DNA of 64,000 nt from Chaenocephalus aceratus (taxonomy: Eukaryota > Chordata > Actinopteri > Perciformes > Channichthyidae), in the NCBI GenBank assembly GCA_023974075.1, contig JAMFTG010000234.1, forward strand, positions 98,501 to 162,500. The letters are read 5' to 3'. Below the pieces are notes generated by a model, which worked only from the letters and a program-made list of their open reading frames with translations, was not told where the DNA came from and ran no database searches. Each line of letters starts with the position of its first letter. The stretch's first letter is position 1. Of this stretch, positions 38,888-56,987 are shown in pieces. The position numbers were made by a program, and so were the translations under genes.

Positions 38888-40117
38888 TAGGGTGACCAGA
38901 TCCCAACAAACCAAATGTGGGACAAGGAGTATGGTTGTGTGGGACAATGTGGGACACCCTCTCAACAGCACCCCCCAACCCCCGGAAAAAAAAACCGTAA
39001 CAAATATATAACAACAGAGCAGAAAGTGATGCAGTTTTTTAATAAAGAAAAGTAAACTAAGGCAGCAGGCATTATTACTTCAAGTGTTTAGAAATGCATC
39101 TTCTTAATTCAACTAGTGTATTACCTGTACAAGTAGGCACCACATACATTAATAGATAGCATAAGACCAACACTGGCCAGGAGGGAACAGAAACATAATA
39201 ATACATCAAATAAAATAGCTTTCAGTTGTGTGTCCATCACAGCAACAGCAGGTGCCCCCCCCCTCACAGCAACAGCAGGTGGGCCTTCTGTCACCTAGAA
39301 CCACTGGTGTCTCTGACTCAGTCAAACATCTCTCCACAGAGGCAGGGGCAACACATCTGTTCTTATGGACGCTGCTTGTGTACGACCACATGACATTTTC
39401 TTTACTATCTCAGAGTCTGGAAACATGGTCGGCGCTAGCTTGTTAGTCATGTGACCGGTATGAATGGGAGTGTTGCACTGTGTGGTAAACACTGGTTGTT
39501 TCTGCTGCTGTCACCTTGTCTGAGTGACCATCGTTTTTCGGTTTGAGTAGGAATGTCTCCATCGAGTGGGATGTCTCTTTTTGAGCGACACGTTTCTTGT
39601 GAGAATCGCATTCTCTGTGTCTTTTGACGTCGTATTCACCGCCATGTGACATTTAAAAATTACTCTTGCAAAGATTGCAAAACTCTCTGAGAGTCGCCCT
39701 GCACTGGCTGCACCCACGGGTACGTGTCTTCCCAGTCTTTGTTGTATGCGCATCTTCTTTTCTTCTTAGCTGTAGTTTCAGTTTCCTCCATTTTCCATAA
39801 CCTGCTGCGTCGCCTGCGTTCGTTGTTGTTGTTTGGCGGGGTGGGGGGGGGGGGGGTGTGTGTGAGTGAGTTACTCTCATTGGTTAACACTTGACCAGCA
39901 CCCGCCGTGTGTTACAGTTTGATTGACAGCAAACACAGCCCCCTGATGATAGCCTTCCCTGCTTTCTCAACAGCCATTGGATGAATCTGATTTTAAAGAA
40001 AAGCGTTTTAGCCAATCAAAATGAAATATGCGGGACATCGTCTCAATTTGCGGGACGCACCAAAAGTTGTGAAAATGCTGTGCAGTCCCGCGCAAAGCGG
40101 GACATCTGGTCACCCTA
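38888..40117 (-). mobile_element. hAT element remnant with transposase N-terminus
   Basis: Both ends are tagggtgaccagat as perfect inverted repeats. On the minus strand, 39800-39443 holds a broken transposase N-terminus: EDTYPWVQPVQGDS, then FCNLCKSNF and GGEYDVKRHRECDSHKK, in different frames, so it is frameshifted. The flanks share acagc but not a full 8-bp TSD; both flanks are units of the neighbouring minisatellite. Confidence 0.85.
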
Positions 40118-40890
40118 ACAGCTCTGCTCCCTCACAGCGCCTGCTACCTGCTACCTCACAGCTCTGCTCCCTCACAGCGCCTGCTACCTGCTACCTCACA
40201 GCTCTGCTCCCTCACAGCGCCTGCTACCTGCTACCTCACAGCTCTGCTCCCTCCACAGCGCCTGCTACCTGCTACCTCACAGCTCTGCTCCCTCACAGCG
40301 CCTGCTACCTGCTACCTCACAGCTCTGCTCCCTCACAGCGCCTGCTACCTGCTACCTCACAGCTCTGCTCCCTCCACAGCGCCTGCTACCTGCTACCTCA
40401 CAGCTCTGCTCCCTCCACAGCTCTGCTACCTCCACAGCGCCTGCTACCTCCACAGCGCCTGCTACCTCCACAGCTCTGCTCCCTCCACAGCGCTGCTACC
40501 TCCACAGCGCCTGCTACCTCCACAGCGCCTGCTACCTCCACAGCGCCTGCTACCTCCACAGCGCCTGCTACCTCCACAGCGCCTGCTACCTCCACAGCGC
40601 CTGCTACCTCCACAGCGCCTGCTACCTCCACAGCGCCTGCTACCTCCACAGCGCCTGCTACCTCCACAGCGCCTGCTACCTCCACAGCGCCTGCTACCTC
40701 CACAGCGCCTGCTACCTGCTACCTCACAGCTCTGCTCCCTCCACAGCGCCTGCTCCCTCCACAGCGCCTGCTACCTCCACAGCGCCTGCTCCCTCCACAG
40801 CGCCTGCTACCTCCACAGCGCCTGCTACCTCCACAGCGCCTGCTACCTCCACAGCGCCTGCTACCTCCACAGCGCCTGCTACCTCCCAGC
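40118..40890. repeat. 18-bp and longer compound minisatellite (cctgctacctccacagcg)
   Basis: The first third uses a ~33-bp unit (gctctgctccctcacagcgc then ctgctacctg and more); the rest is mainly the 18-bp unit. One unit is also present left of the hAT element at 38862-38887. Confidence 0.93.
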
Positions 40891-41656
40891 TGCGGGGCGC
40901 AGAGATAGGAGAGCTCTCCTCCCTGCAGGGTCGGGGGGTGTTCAGGCGTCGACCTGCGAATGTCATCACAGTATTTAACGGTGTTGTCATTTGGAGCTAC
41001 GGCGCTAATTTGCCTCAAAGCCAGGATTAGGCGTCTTGCTTTCCCAACATGCAGATCCACCGCACAGACGATTAAAGACGTGTTTTTGACACGCTGGAAA
41101 ATAAGTGTTAGATACAAATATAGCCATTTGATAAGCCATCACCTGCAGTGGCTAACGGGTGCTAACGGGCTACAACGACCCGAATCACCTCAGGGTTTCC
41201 CACACATAGACTATACTTGGGCGGGCCGCCCAGGTATATTAACGGACGCCCAGGTATATTTCGCGATCCATTTAGGTTTTTTTTTTTTTTTATAATTTTT
41301 TAATATATATTTTTTTGTATTCGTCCGTGACCACGACGCCATCTACGATCGATTAACTTGTGGACAATGATCCGTCGCTCCCTTGCACTGATCTCGCCTC
41401 CTTCTGGCCTGTTAAGTGGCCTGCCTCACACAGGGTGACTGGCTGTCCACATGATGTGGCCTGCCGACATGGCCACTGTCATACAGATCATAAATCAGAG
41501 CCCTTGATTGGTCTCTGTGTCATTCCAGCTCGGGATAACCTCAGGTGAGGTAAAGGACTCTCTGAGTGTTTAGATAGTTAACTTAGTCTAAGTTCTCAGT
41601 GGGTCTCAAACGGTGTGGTCACCATTTATGTAAACACATATTTCCATTTGAGAGGG
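40891..41656. other. Intronic stretch; one-sided hAT-like end near 41187
   Basis: cagggtttcccacacataga at about 41192 looks like a fish hAT terminus, but I found no right end or TSD. No gene. Confidence 0.45.
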
Positions 41657-41860
41657 TAGTGATTGGTCTAATGGATAGTGAGGTGGGCTGAAGATCGGAA
41701 GGCTGTGAGTTCAAATCCCGCCAGGAACACCACCACTAGTGTGCCCTTGAGCAAGGCACTGAGTCCTTAGTTACTCCAGGGAGAATGTCCCTGTAATCGG
41801 TCATTATAAGTCGCTTTGGATAAAAGCGTCAGCTAAATGAAATGTAATGTGATTAGTAAA
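41657..41860 (+). mobile_element. tRNA-derived SINE (V-SINE/Mermaid-like)
   Basis: tRNA-like head with box A-like text (tagtgattggtctaatgg) and box B gagttcaaatcc at 41707-41718. A body (cccttgagcaaggcactgag) and the conserved fish tail agtcgctttggataaaagcg follow. It is not a functional tRNA. Confidence 0.85.
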
Positions 41861-42249
41861 ATATGCATGAATAAATAAATAAAAAGTTAACTGGGTGAAA
41901 AAAGGTAAGATACACTTTTAAAACTTGTTGAGAGAAAACTAGTCTTTGCTGCTGCCTCAAAGAGGAGCAGGGGGAGAGGAGAGGAGGGGGGAGAGGGGGG
42001 AGAGGAGAGAGACAGGAGAGGCTGGTTCAGGAGCACAGACACACTCACAACTATAAATGAACCAAAAATAAATTAATAAACAAGTTTCAGTGTTTTTTCA
42101 TATTGGAAATGGGATGTTTTTGGTTATGGCCATGATTTTATGATTATTGAAATGTATACAGTTCTGTTTAATATAGGTGTTTCCATAGATCTAGTCTCTT
42201 TATTTCCCCCTCAAAATGCACCAGATTGATGCATTTAACTCCAACATAA

Positions 42250-42430
42250 AAAATAAAATCTTACCGGGGGGAAAGCCCCTGCTCTCTAGCAGGGGCTTTC
42301 GAGCGGGTGAAAAGGTTCGCATGAACTACTTTTAGTCCCGGCTCTTTTTGGTGTGAACGCGATCATGAACTAAGTTCGCCTGAACCTTTGTGGGGAAAGT
42401 CCCGCAGTGTGAACGCGGCTATTCTGTACT
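42250..42430. mobile_element. Possible MITE with short hairpin
   Basis: gaaagcccctgct and agcaggggctttc form a perfect 13-bp stem at about 42271-42300. The following agtcccggctctttttggtg and gtgtgaacgcg text resembles a fish MITE often placed with Harbinger; I could not find clear ends. Confidence 0.4.
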
Positions 42431-42944
42431 CAGACAGTCACATTGTTAAAGGTCCTGTTCTTCACCAATATATCACAGGTCTCAGATAACCTGTCTCTGA
42501 TTGGCTGGAACACCAAACAGATCGTTGCAGCATTACCCATAACCCCCTCTGTTTCAGCCCTGTTTCCAAAGTGCTGATTCTCTGTCTGTTACTTCAGATG
42601 AAAACAAGGAGCCCCTCCCCACGCCCCTCTGAGAGACATTTGGTTACAAAGAACTCAATGGAGCTCGAGAGGAGATTCAGGTGATAAGGGGGGGGGGGGG
42701 GTACCTTGTTGCTGATTGGCTGATGGCTACACAAGACTAGCTTAAACAGAAATGCTGTTCTTTTGTTTTATTCCTCAGAAAGCTGCGGGGTAGACGGATC
42801 TGTCTTAAATCAGAACTAAAGATTTACTTGATTTTCTTATGTATGTCCAGCTCTAATATTCCCTTCGTCTGGGTTTCAGTTATGTGAGGGAGGGTCTGTC
42901 AATGCTATAGTGTCTGCTTATATAACTCTCTTTAAGTGTCAGGC

Positions 42945-43110
42945 CGAAGTGTCCTTGGGAAAGACACTTCACCCGAATCTTCTCCTGTGGGTATTGTCCA
43001 CAGTAGATGCCCATTACATGTATGATCTACGTGTAATGTGTATTTGTAAAGCGCTTTGAGAGTCCTTGATAAAGCGCTATAATAAATATAAGGATTATTA
43101 TTATTATTAT
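42945..43110 (+). mobile_element. SINE 3' fragment with (ATT)n tail
   Basis: gtgtccttgggaaagacact, then gtaaagcgctttgagagtcc, ending in an ATT run. The head is missing. Confidence 0.6.
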
Positions 43111-43236
43111 TTAAAATGGCAAGGCAGAGTTTATTCTCATTTCCCCAAAAGTCTCCTAAAACTAAATGAAGTCACGACTAATTGACGATTGGCTAAAATG
43201 TCAGGTAGCGTAAGTTATATAGCGAGCATGTTTCTC

Positions 43237-43605
43237 TGGGTGTTTCTCAATGTCGAGGAAGGATGCTCCAGAGCCACTATTTCAAGGATGCTACGTCATC
43301 GAGTCCCGCCGAAGGACTGTTCCAATGTCCACCAGGATGCTTGGAATTCTACCGAGGCCGGCGTCCTTCGTTGCGGGACATTTCGAGGCTGCACATGTGT
43401 ATCCTCCGCGGTCTTAAAATCCCCACAATGCTTTGCGCACGGAGCAGTTTCCAAAATCTTCATTTAAGGCGGGGCCTCGCATACGACGCACGCCTGTTCC
43501 ACCATTCTTCGTTTTCCGAGGCTAGGAAGGATTCTTGCCTCGCTTCTGAGGGACCTGAGGGACTCGTCCTGCCAAGGAAGCGTCCTCGACATTGAGAAAC
43601 ACCCA
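43237..43605. mobile_element. Short inverted-terminal element, 369 bp
   Basis: Ends tgggtgtttctcaatgtcga and tcgacattgagaaacaccca are perfect inverted repeats of about 20 bp. No clear TSD. It may belong to the PIF/Harbinger group, but that is a guess. Confidence 0.75.
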
Positions 43606-44202
43606 CTTGTCCTCTGCTTTATGCATGCTGAATTAACATCCTAAACATCTAAGGAGTTTGTTTCGAAGACGCACAGCACGAAATACAAATAATACGTATA
43701 TTAAAAAACACACAGAAGAAGGTATTTGAAAATAATGAATTAAACAATGTTATATAAACGCTAGAAATTAAATTAAAATGTGCAATAAGAATACAAAATA
43801 AAATAAAATACAAATATTACATTTGAATAATTTAAATAGTTATTTTCACATCATAAGAAAAGTAAAAATGGAAAATAACATATAAAAACATTTAAATACA
43901 CACTTATATGAACATTAGCAGTAAAGTAATAAGCGGGGGAATAATGCATATTTATTTAGTACAATGTGCACATCTTGCATTATTCCCCCGCTCTGCCCTC
44001 ACATACGTATCTCTCCCTCCTCTCACCTGTCAGCCCCCCCCCCCCCCCCCCCTCTCCCTCTCTGCACACCGCCCGCTGGTTGTTCTGGTTCTGGTCTGTG
44101 TTTGTGTTTTAATGGCAGCGCCGCCTGTCACAGACGCTCTGACTGTTCGCTCATTATCTCAGAGACTCAGCAGCACTCAGCTCAGGGCTGATTCACTGTG
44201 AT
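43606..44202. other. AT-rich intronic stretch, no gene seen
   Basis: Contains a C-run near 44034-44052. Confidence 0.55.
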
Positions 44203-44958
44203 GTGACATGGAGAGGAGAGAGGAGGGGAGGAGAGGGGAGAGGGGAGGGGAGGAGAGAGGAGAGGAGGAGAGGGGAGGGAGGAGGAGAGAGGAGGGGGAG
44301 AGGGGAGAGGGAGGAGAGAGGAGGAGAGATGAGATTAGGAGAGAGGAGGGGAGGAGATGAGGGGAGAGGAGAGGAGGGAGGAGGAGAGGAGAGGAGGGAG
44401 GAGAGGAGAGGAGGGAGGAGAGAGGGGAGGAGAGAGGAGAGGGGGAGAGGAGAGGAGGGAGAGAGAGGAGAGGAGAGAAAGGAGGAGAGGAGAGAGGAGA
44501 GGAGGGAAGAGAAGAGGAGGAAGAGGAGAGGAGAGGGGGAGGGGAGGAGAGGAGAGGAGGGAGGAGAGGAGAGGAGGAGAGGGAGAGGAGAGGAGAGGAG
44601 GGGGAGAGAGAGGAGAGAGGAGAGGGGAGGAGTAGGGAGGGGAGGAGGGAGAGGAGAGGGGAGAGGAGAGGAGGAAGAGAGGAGAGGAGATGAGAGGAGG
44701 AGAGAGGAGGAGAGAGGAGATGAGAGAGAGGAGAGAGGAGGAGGGGAGGAGAGAGGAGAGAGAAGGAGAGGAGATGAGAGAGAGAGGAGAGGAGGTGAGA
44801 GGAGAGAGGAGGGAGAGAGGAGATGAGAGGGAGGAGAGAGGAGGATGAGATGGAGAGAGGAGGAGAGGAGAGGGGAGGAGGAGGGGAGGACGAGAGGAGA
44901 TGAGGAGAGGGGAGAGGAGATGAGAGGGGAGAAAGGAGGAGGGGAGGAGAGAGGAGGA
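44203..44958 (+). repeat. Homopurine (GA-rich) tract of about 750 bp
   Basis: Almost only G and A with gaggagagagg-type units; very few pyrimidines (occasional T in gatgag). The resulting Arg/Glu/Gly ORF is not a gene. Confidence 0.95.
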
Positions 44959-45209
44959 CTTATTATTATGACTATATTACTTTTATATTCTTGTTTTTAG
45001 AATTTATGATCATTGTTGTTATTGTTGTAAATTATTATTTTTTAATATTTGATCTTATTTTTTGTTGTCATGTTATATTTGTTTGTATTACTTCTGTTTT
45101 TTATTCTACTTTAAGTGTTTTATTATATTTTATATGTATTTTATATGTATGTCTCCTGCACTACTCTATTGGAATATTTAATGTATTTTAAATATCACAA
45201 TAATAACGT

Positions 45210-45216
45210 GTGTGTG

Positions 45217-45251
<35 letters not shown>

Positions 45252-45258
45252 GTTTCAG
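45210..45258 (+). promoter_or_regulatory. (TG)n run serving as the acceptor region of a rarb exon
   Basis: The run gtgtgtgtg... leads into tttcag directly before the exon at 45259, with little conventional polypyrimidine tract. Confidence 0.75.
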
Positions 45259-47625
<2,367 letters not shown>

Positions 47626-47710
47626 TTTTTTTCTTTACGTTATTAATAACTGCATATCTATAATCCATGAGTCCTTTGAGGCCAATCTTTTCATATTTTT
47701 TGTTTTTGAA

Positions 47711-48214
47711 TCACACGGCCGCCTTCAAGCCAATCAGAATCGAGCTGCCGCTGCTGAGAGTGAAACTCTGCTCAGCTGTTGGAGCGAGTGAGTGTTTCGC
47801 TCTGCAGCTGGACGAGAGCACGGATGCAGCAAATGTCGCAGAATTGTAAATCAGATTTATTTCAGAAGACAACTTTGTTGAGGAAATATTATTTTGCAAA
47901 GCTCTGGAAGGTCTAGGACCACAGAAGAGACATGTCCACGTTTTAGACGGACTGGACTGGTCTGGTTGTGTGGGTGTGTGCTCAGGTGGGGCAGGGGGGC
48001 TCAGGTGGGGCAGGGGGGGCTCAGGTGGGGCAGGGGGGCTCAGGTGGGGCAGGGGGGCTTCGATCAGGCAGAAGGCCCCAAATGTAGAGCAACGCACGCA
48101 TGCTCCATCGCGAGGCACTTCTACTCATCATTAAAAACAAGTTGCAACAGGGGGTCCCCGCCAGAGGATGATGCTGTCTGGGGTCCTTGGCATGGCAACG
48201 GTGGGAACCCCTGC
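47711..48214 (+). pseudogene. hAT (ZBED5/SCAND3-like) transposase remnant
   Basis: 47798-47846 reads FALQLDESTDAANVAEL, containing the DESTD motif with the first catalytic Asp (47811). An in-frame TAA at 47847 follows, after which the same frame continues IRFISEDNFVEEILFCKALEG. A gggaacccctg right-end-like text lies near 48200-48214. A 20-bp array (ctcaggtggggcaggggggg-like) at 47978-48060 interrupts it. Confidence 0.8.
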
Positions 48215-48707
48215 ACTATAGTACGCTACGCTATTGTACCCATGCTACGCTATGCTATGCTACCCTATGGTAAGCTATGCTATACGATAACATATCATTT
48301 CAACATAAGATATGATACAAAAGGACACGTAACAATGAAGCGTCTTACGTTCAGTTCAGTTCGGTCATCATAAGATGAGATACAGCTTTATTGGTTCCCG
48401 TAGCAACGTGTTGAAACAGCACCAGGAGTTACGTTTAAAACACCTTTAGCCTATAGCATTTGGCTAAACTGTCTCTATAAATATAAATATATTACGTGCA
48501 TCATGTTATTGCACACCTCCAGCCCAGCAGTTTTCTGCACACACACTGCACACACACTGCACACACACTCCGCCTGTTAGAGGATCAGATCAGAAGAACT
48601 TTATTCATCCCACTTTGAGAAATGTTTGCGTTGCAGCATAAAAACACACGGCGTTGTACAATAACAATTAAAAGACTAGAAATAAACTTTGTGTGTTAGC
48701 TCTCAGT
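48215..48707. other. Intronic stretch, LINE-tail-like debris
   Basis: 48585-48640 (agaactttattcatcccact) resembles the reverse 3' end of a fish LINE. No gene. Confidence 0.5.
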
Positions 48708-48859
<152 letters not shown>

Positions 48860-48970
48860 GGAGCGTGGAGTGAGATGTCAGGTGTGTCAGAGTCGAGGTG
48901 AAGCTGCTGGGACGATGCTGGCTCTACTGTCTGAACGAAGGGCGTAGGTACTGGACAGGGAAGATCAAAC

Positions 48971-49027
<57 letters not shown>

Positions 49028-49534
49028 CCAGGCCTGGCCAGCCGGTGCGAGTCACCGCCAGCAGCCGTGTTTTATTCTGTTTCATGTTGCATACACGCTG
49101 CCACTCACTGTCAGAGCCGGCCCACTCACACAGCTTCAAAGGAGACTGGAGACACACACACACACACACCCACACACACTCACACACACCGTGCAGCAGG
49201 TGATTCTCCTTCAGTGTGAGGAAGGTCATTGTTTGGCTTGTTGTTCTTTATGTGAAACTTCTTCCACCTGCCTCACACTTCTGAGTCTCACAGTTATTAT
49301 CAGTGTGAAAATAAAAAGACTTAACAAAGAGATTGTGGTGATCAGCTGGTCAGATTAATGTCATGTCTTTATTTAAGGTTAAGGTTAAGTGTTCGTTAGA
49401 GGTGTTGCAACATATTAGTGTTTAGAATAATAGGGTCATATTGAATCGTCTGACGTTGTGACAGCGCCAGACTTGATCCCCCGAAATAACACAAAAAAAA
49501 AAAAAAATTTATTCAACTCTGTCACTTTTGAGCA

Positions 49535-49660
49535 GGCCCGTGCACAGACCTTTGGAGGGCTATTGCTCTAAACTGGAAAAAGGCCCCCCCCCCCCCCCCG
49601 GAAAAAAATATAAGACCAAAACATTATTCCATGAACTAATTTGAACAGTAATTCACATCA
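49535..49660. mobile_element. One-sided hAT-like end with C-run
   Basis: caggcccgtgcacagacctt resembles a hAT terminus; no right end was seen. A C-run of about 18 lies near 49583-49600. Confidence 0.35.
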
Positions 49661-49670
49661 TCATCTAGGG

Positions 49671-50029
49671 CAGTGCTTCTCAAAGTGTGGTCCGCGGACC
49701 ACTGGTGGTCCGTGACCGACCCCCTAGTGGTCCGTGAGTATATTGGTAAAATTTCACATTTGAAATAAATAAATACATTTCAGTTTTCCGCACTCTCGCG
49801 GGAATATCTCCACAATGGAGCGAGCTTAAGTTTAACTTTCGATTACATGATATAGCCCAGATAAACACCTTCATCACACATGTGGCCACTTGTCTGTGCC
49901 ATTTTTCAGGCGATTTGTAATCTGTTCAAGAAAAACGATGTGTTTTTGATATTTGTGGAGTTAGGTGGTCCACGAGTGTTTTTGTATTGGTTAAGTGGTC
50001 CTTGGTGTGAAAAAGTTTGAGAAACACTG
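49671..50029 (+). mobile_element. hAT MITE family A, copy 2, TSD ATCTAGGG
   Basis: Starts cagtgcttctcaaagtgtgg, ends gtttgagaaacactg. The perfect 8-bp TSD ATCTAGGG lies at 49663-49670 and 50030-50037. No transposase. Confidence 0.93.
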
Positions 50030-50037
50030 ATCTAGGG

Positions 50038-50228
50038 AGGTGTTCCAGGCAGGGAGGAGACCGAGGGGTAGACCTAGGACCAGGTGGAGGGGTTATATCT
50101 CTTCGCTGGCCTGGGAGCGCCTTGGGACCCCCCAGTCAGAGCTGGTTGATGAGGGGAAAGGAACGTTTGGGGCTCTCTGCTGGAACTGATGCCTCGATAA
50201 GCGGGAGAAGAGGGATGGATGGATCTCA
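50038..50228 (+). mobile_element. LINE 3' end (RTE/Rex3-like)
   Basis: Text such as ctcttcgctggcctgggagc, gccttgggacccccca and the end gataagcgggagaagaggga then tggatgga is the familiar 3' end of a fish RTE-type LINE with a GGAT-type tail. 5'-truncated, non-coding. Confidence 0.7.
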
Positions 50229-50668
50229 TGACAAATAAGCTAAGGCAACTACTTGCATTCGGGTGACTTGATTTTTAAAATGAAAACCAGGAACATGTTT
50301 TGTTTTGCGGTCTATATCTCATTAAAATATCTAATGTTAGAAACTACTAAAGAAAGAATGGGGACAATCAATGTTGCCCATTGCAGACATACTGACAAAA
50401 TAGGGCTTCTATAATTACCTTTAAATAAACTCACTAATTAATGAAAACTAGTTCAATACGCATTATTCTTATCATTCTTTATGAACGCAGAGTAACGGTA
50501 AGGTATCTAACTATTTATTTAGTATTCCATAACTTGATAACAGAGGTGGTGAAACTAAAGTAGAGACATGGCAGAAATCCTACAATGAAGCGGAAGTGTT
50601 CTCTGAGAGAGGGCGATCAAGAGAAGAGAGCGAGCGGTGAGGGAGTTTACCATGCGGGCAATTACATG
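50229..50668. other. AT-rich intronic stretch, no gene seen
   Basis: Nothing recognised. Confidence 0.5.
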
Positions 50669-50950
50669 TAAGAAGAAGAAGAAGAAGAAGAAGAGAAGAA
50701 GAAGAAGAAGAAGAAGAAGAAGAGAAGAAGACGTAGTAGAAAGAAGAAGAGAAGAAGAAGAGAAGAAGACGAGTAGAAGAAAGAAGAAGAAGAGAAGAAG
50801 AAGAAGTAGTAGAAGAAAAGGAGAGGAAGAAGAAGGAGAAGAAGAGGAGAAGAAGACATAGTAGAAGAAGGAGAAGTAGTAGAAGAAGTAGTAGAAGAAG
50901 GAGAAGAAGTAGATAGAAGAAGAAGAAGAAGTAGTAGAAGAAGAAGAATG
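50669..50950 (+). repeat. (GAA)n-rich homopurine tract
   Basis: gaagaagaag runs with agtagtagaag variants over about 280 bp. Lys/Arg/Glu and Phe/Ser/Leu ORFs here are artefacts. Confidence 0.95.
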
Positions 50951-51296
50951 AAGCTGGTGTGATACTAATTGGGGCTTTCTGTTGATTCGACCACACAAAA
51001 GAAAGAAAAAACAAACTCTCGCTCTCTCCAGAGGGGCAGGTCAGCCGAAAAGGGGAAACGGGCCGTTGCCGGGGCAACAATAGCCGTACCTGCATTTGAG
51101 GCAGTAAAAGCTTTTTGCTGCTTTGAAGAGAGACAGAAAAACTAGTTTGTTGTGCTGACCGTCTGCATGGTTTCCTAACCCGATACATGGAGTTTCTTGA
51201 ACATTCTCCACACTGCCGGCCGGAAGCAGCTCTCGATGCGTGCTCTCAAGGCTGCTCGCCTGAAACACTAACTCTAGTAAGTAAAGTATCCTTTAA

Positions 51297-54893
<3,597 letters not shown>

Positions 54894-55351
54894 TTCCATT
54901 CAACAGTCATTCTGCATCTGAGTCTGAAACCAGGTGAGCAACAGGCTGCTTACATTAATCATTCACACATCAAAAGGAACCAGCTCAGTGTATGATGGGG
55001 CACCCACACACACACACACACAACACACACACACACACACACACACGCACACCACTTCTTCACATTTCAGAAGCCAGTATTGGACTCCTTTACATTCCTC
55101 ACACACCAAGTGTTACTCCTAAATGTTCCTCCTCTCTCCCACCTGCGGTCGCTGTCCGTCACAGCTGGGTTTTATTAATGTTTATTTATATTATACCTCT
55201 TAATCCCCGGAGATATTACAGGGCTGTTGCCTCCAGTGAGAGACACACGGTACACTTTCTGCTGATCTCCACTCACACACTGCCCCCTGCTGGCCGGCTG
55301 GAGAAAGTGTGTGTGGCGTCTGATACTCCCTTCCCTGTGTGCCTCACTCCT
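54894..55351. other. Short intronic stretch between two arrays
   Basis: Contains (CA)n at 55005-55046. No gene. Confidence 0.6.
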
Positions 55352-56768
55352 TAGTGTCCCCTGGTCTCCAGCTGTGTGCGTCACTCTTTAGTGTCCCCTG
55401 TTCTCCCAGCTGTGTGCCTCACTCCTTAGTGTCCCCTGGTCTCCCAGCTGTGTGCGTCACTCTTTAGTGTCCCCCTGGTGTCCCAGCTGTGTGCGTCACT
55501 CTTTAGTGTCCCCTGGTCTCCCAGCTGTGTGCGTCACTCTTTAGTGTCCCCTGGTCTCCAGCTGTGTGCGTCACTCTTTAGTGTCCCCTGGTCTCCCAGC
55601 TGTGTGCGTCACTCTTTAGTGTCCCCTGGTCTCCCAGCTGTGTGCGTCACTCTTTAGTGTCCCCTGCTCTCCCAGCTGTGTGCGTCACTCTTTAGTGTCC
55701 CCTGGTCTCCCAGCTGTGTGCGTCACTCTTTAGTGTCCCCTGGTCCCCAGCAGTGTGCGTCACTCTTTAGTGTCCCCTGGTCTCCCAGCTGTGTGCGTCA
55801 CTCTTTAGTGTCCCCTGGTCTCCCAGCAGTGTGCGTCACTCTTTAGTGTCCCCTGGTCTCCCAGCTGTGGCGTCAGTCTTTAGTGTCCCCTGGTCTCCCA
55901 GCTGTGTGCGTCACCTTAGTGTCCCCTGGTCTCCAGCTGTGCGCCTCACTTTAGTGTCCCCTGGTCTCCAGCTGTGTGCGTCACTCTTTAGTGTCCCCTG
56001 GTCTCCCAGCTGTGTGCGTCACTCTTTAGTGTCCCCTGGTCTCCCAGCTGTGTGCGTCACTCTTTAGTGTCCCCTGGTCTCCAGCTGTGTGCGTCACTCT
56101 TTAGTGTCCCCTGGTCTCCAGCTGTGTGCGTCACTCTTTAGTGTCCCCTGGTCTCCAGCTGTGTGCGTCACTCTTTAGTGTCCCCTGGTCTCCCAGCTGT
56201 GCGTCACTCTTTAGTGTCCCCTGGTCTCCCAGCTGTGTGCGTCACTCTTTAGTGTCCCCTGGTTCCCAGCTGTGTGCGTCACTCTTTAGTGTCCCCTGGT
56301 CTCCCAGCTGTGTGCGTCACTCTTTAGTGTCCCCTGGTCTCCAGCTGGTGCGTCACTCTTTAGTGTCCCCTGGTCTCCCAGCTGTGTGCGTCACTCTTTA
56401 GTGTCCCCTGGTCTCCCAGCTGTGTGCGTCACTCTTTAGTGTCCCCTGGTCTCCCAGCTGTGTGCGTCACTCTTTAGTGTCCCCTGGTCTCCCAGCTGTG
56501 TGCGTCACTCTTTAGTGTCCCCTGGTGTCCAGCTGTGTGCGTCACTCTTTAGTGTCCCCTGGTCTCCCAGCTGTGTGCGTCACTCTTTAGTGTCCCCTGG
56601 TCTCCCAGCTGTGTGCGTCACTCTTTAGTGTCCCCTGGTGTCCAGCTGTGTGCGTCACTCTTTAGTGTCCCCTGGTCTCCCAGCTGTGTGCGTCACTCTT
56701 TAGTGTCCCCTGGTCTCCAGCTGTGTGCGTCACTCTTTAGTGTCCCCTGGTCTCCAGCTGTGTGACTC
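55352..56768 (-). repeat. 38-bp satellite array, copy 2 (about 37 units)
   Basis: The unit is agctgtgtgcgtcactcttt plus agtgtcccctggtctccc, the exact reverse complement of the array at 17845-18718. More indels than copy 1. Confidence 0.95.
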
Positions 56769-56987
56769 TTTAAGCCCTCGTTATCAGAGCTTCACTCAAG
56801 CAGAGATTGAAATGAGTGTCCCCTCAGCTTGATCTCTTGTCCTCGTCTCTGCCGTCTGCAGGAAGTGAGTCGACATGAAAAAGATAAAACTCTTCCTCTC
56901 AATCAGTCCGGCGTCGCGCTGAGACTCGTGAATCAGCCTGAAGCCCGTCTGCATCAGATACACACACTCGCCATGTTCAATCTGACT

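Noticed and set aside
40021..40908. Ser/Thr/Ala/Pro-rich mucin-like ORF
   Set aside because: Made by the 18-bp array; starts inside the hAT terminus and has no signal peptide.
44203..44826. Arg/Glu/Gly-rich ORF of about 207 codons
   Set aside because: Homopurine low-complexity DNA.
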